A stretch of 64,000 nucleotides of DNA, taken from contig OY727094.1 in the NCBI GenBank assembly GCA_963402885.1, positions 20,524,501 through 20,588,500 on the forward strand, read 5' to 3'. A program made the translations under genes and the position numbers. The notes below the pieces were generated by a model. That model was not told where the DNA came from, did not search any database, and worked only from the letters and a program-made list of their open reading frames with translations. Source of the DNA: Antedon bifida (Eukaryota; Echinodermata; Crinoidea; Comatulida; Antedonidae). Position 1 is the first letter of the stretch. Each line of letters starts with the position of its first letter. Of this stretch, positions 63,601 through 64,000 are shown piece by piece.

Positions 63601-64000
63601 TGTTAACATATTTTTTCGAAAATCACAAAATGGTCTAAAATGTCTCCAAATGCGATTTGAAGCTATTCTAAGCACTTTGGTGTTTTTATGTTAACAAGTT
63701 TTTTCGAAAATCACAAAATGGTCTAAAATGTCTCCAAATGCGATTTGAAGCTATTCTGTACACTTTGGTGTTTTTATGTTAACAAGTTTTTTCGAAAATC
63801 ACAAAATGGTCTAAAACGTCTCCAAATGCGATTTGAAGCTATTCTAAGCACTTTGGTGTTTTTATGTTAACAAGGTTTTTCGAAAATCACAAAATGGTCT
63901 AAAATGACTAAAAATGCGATTTGAAGCTATTCTAAGCACTTTGGTGTTTTTATGTTAACAAGTTTTTTCAAAAATCACAAAATGGTCTAAAACGTCTCCA

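Larger units (their letters stand above)
51095..64000. repeat. 88-bp satellite array, right part
   Basis: The same satellite resumes directly after the transposon, in the same orientation and at the exact position in the monomer where the left part stopped (ATTC-TAA, then TAAGCAC with TAA duplicated). It runs to the window edge. The same a, b and c monomer classes occur, and long stretches repeat blocks from the left part. No gene or unrelated insertion is visible in it. Confidence 0.97.

Overview
The window looks like repeat-rich nuclear DNA of an animal, probably a marine invertebrate. Three things suggest this: long satellite arrays, spliced genes with GT-AG introns inside AT-rich DNA, and many TAGGCCTA-like words in the unique part. 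I associate that word usage with invertebrate deuterostomes from memory only, so the taxon is a guess. There are no operons, rRNA, tRNA or CRISPR arrays.

Layout. Positions 1-39211 and 51095-64000 are one tandem satellite with an 88-bp basic unit and a 78-bp variant. It comes in at least three monomer classes and contains nested kilobase-scale duplications. Because 88 is not a multiple of 3, stop codons rotate through every frame and no long reading frame exists there. Positions 39212-51094 (11,883 bp) are a single DNA transposon inserted into the satellite. It has perfect 40-bp terminal inverted repeats starting GGGGCCGTCC, a 3-bp TAA target duplication, and clusters of a CGCGAGTTCCGCG-type motif near both ends. 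Near-identical empty sites lie at 9464-9466 and 51359-51361, so the boundaries are exact.

The transposon carries two genes, both on the minus strand and both spliced. Near the right end is a DDE-type transposase (exon 1 48504-50178; proposed exon 2 45514-45689, which adds a C2H2 zinc finger). Near the left end is a second protein (exon 1 43291-43437; exon 2 41404-42849) with nine acidic 27-residue repeats, a short coiled coil and a C-terminal BEN-like DNA-binding domain. The transposase probably cuts and joins the ends. The BEN protein may be a DNA-binding or chromatin-targeting partner, which is inference.

The 2.8-kb transposase intron holds a decayed antisense copy of part of the transposase gene and a separate diverged foldback. 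Unspliced transcripts could therefore form long double-stranded RNA. The most interesting content is this two-gene transposon: transposase plus BEN protein, with a self-antisense intron. The 3-bp TAA duplication, GGGG terminus and DDE motifs suggest a Zator-like or ISAZ013-like lineage, but I could not test that by search.
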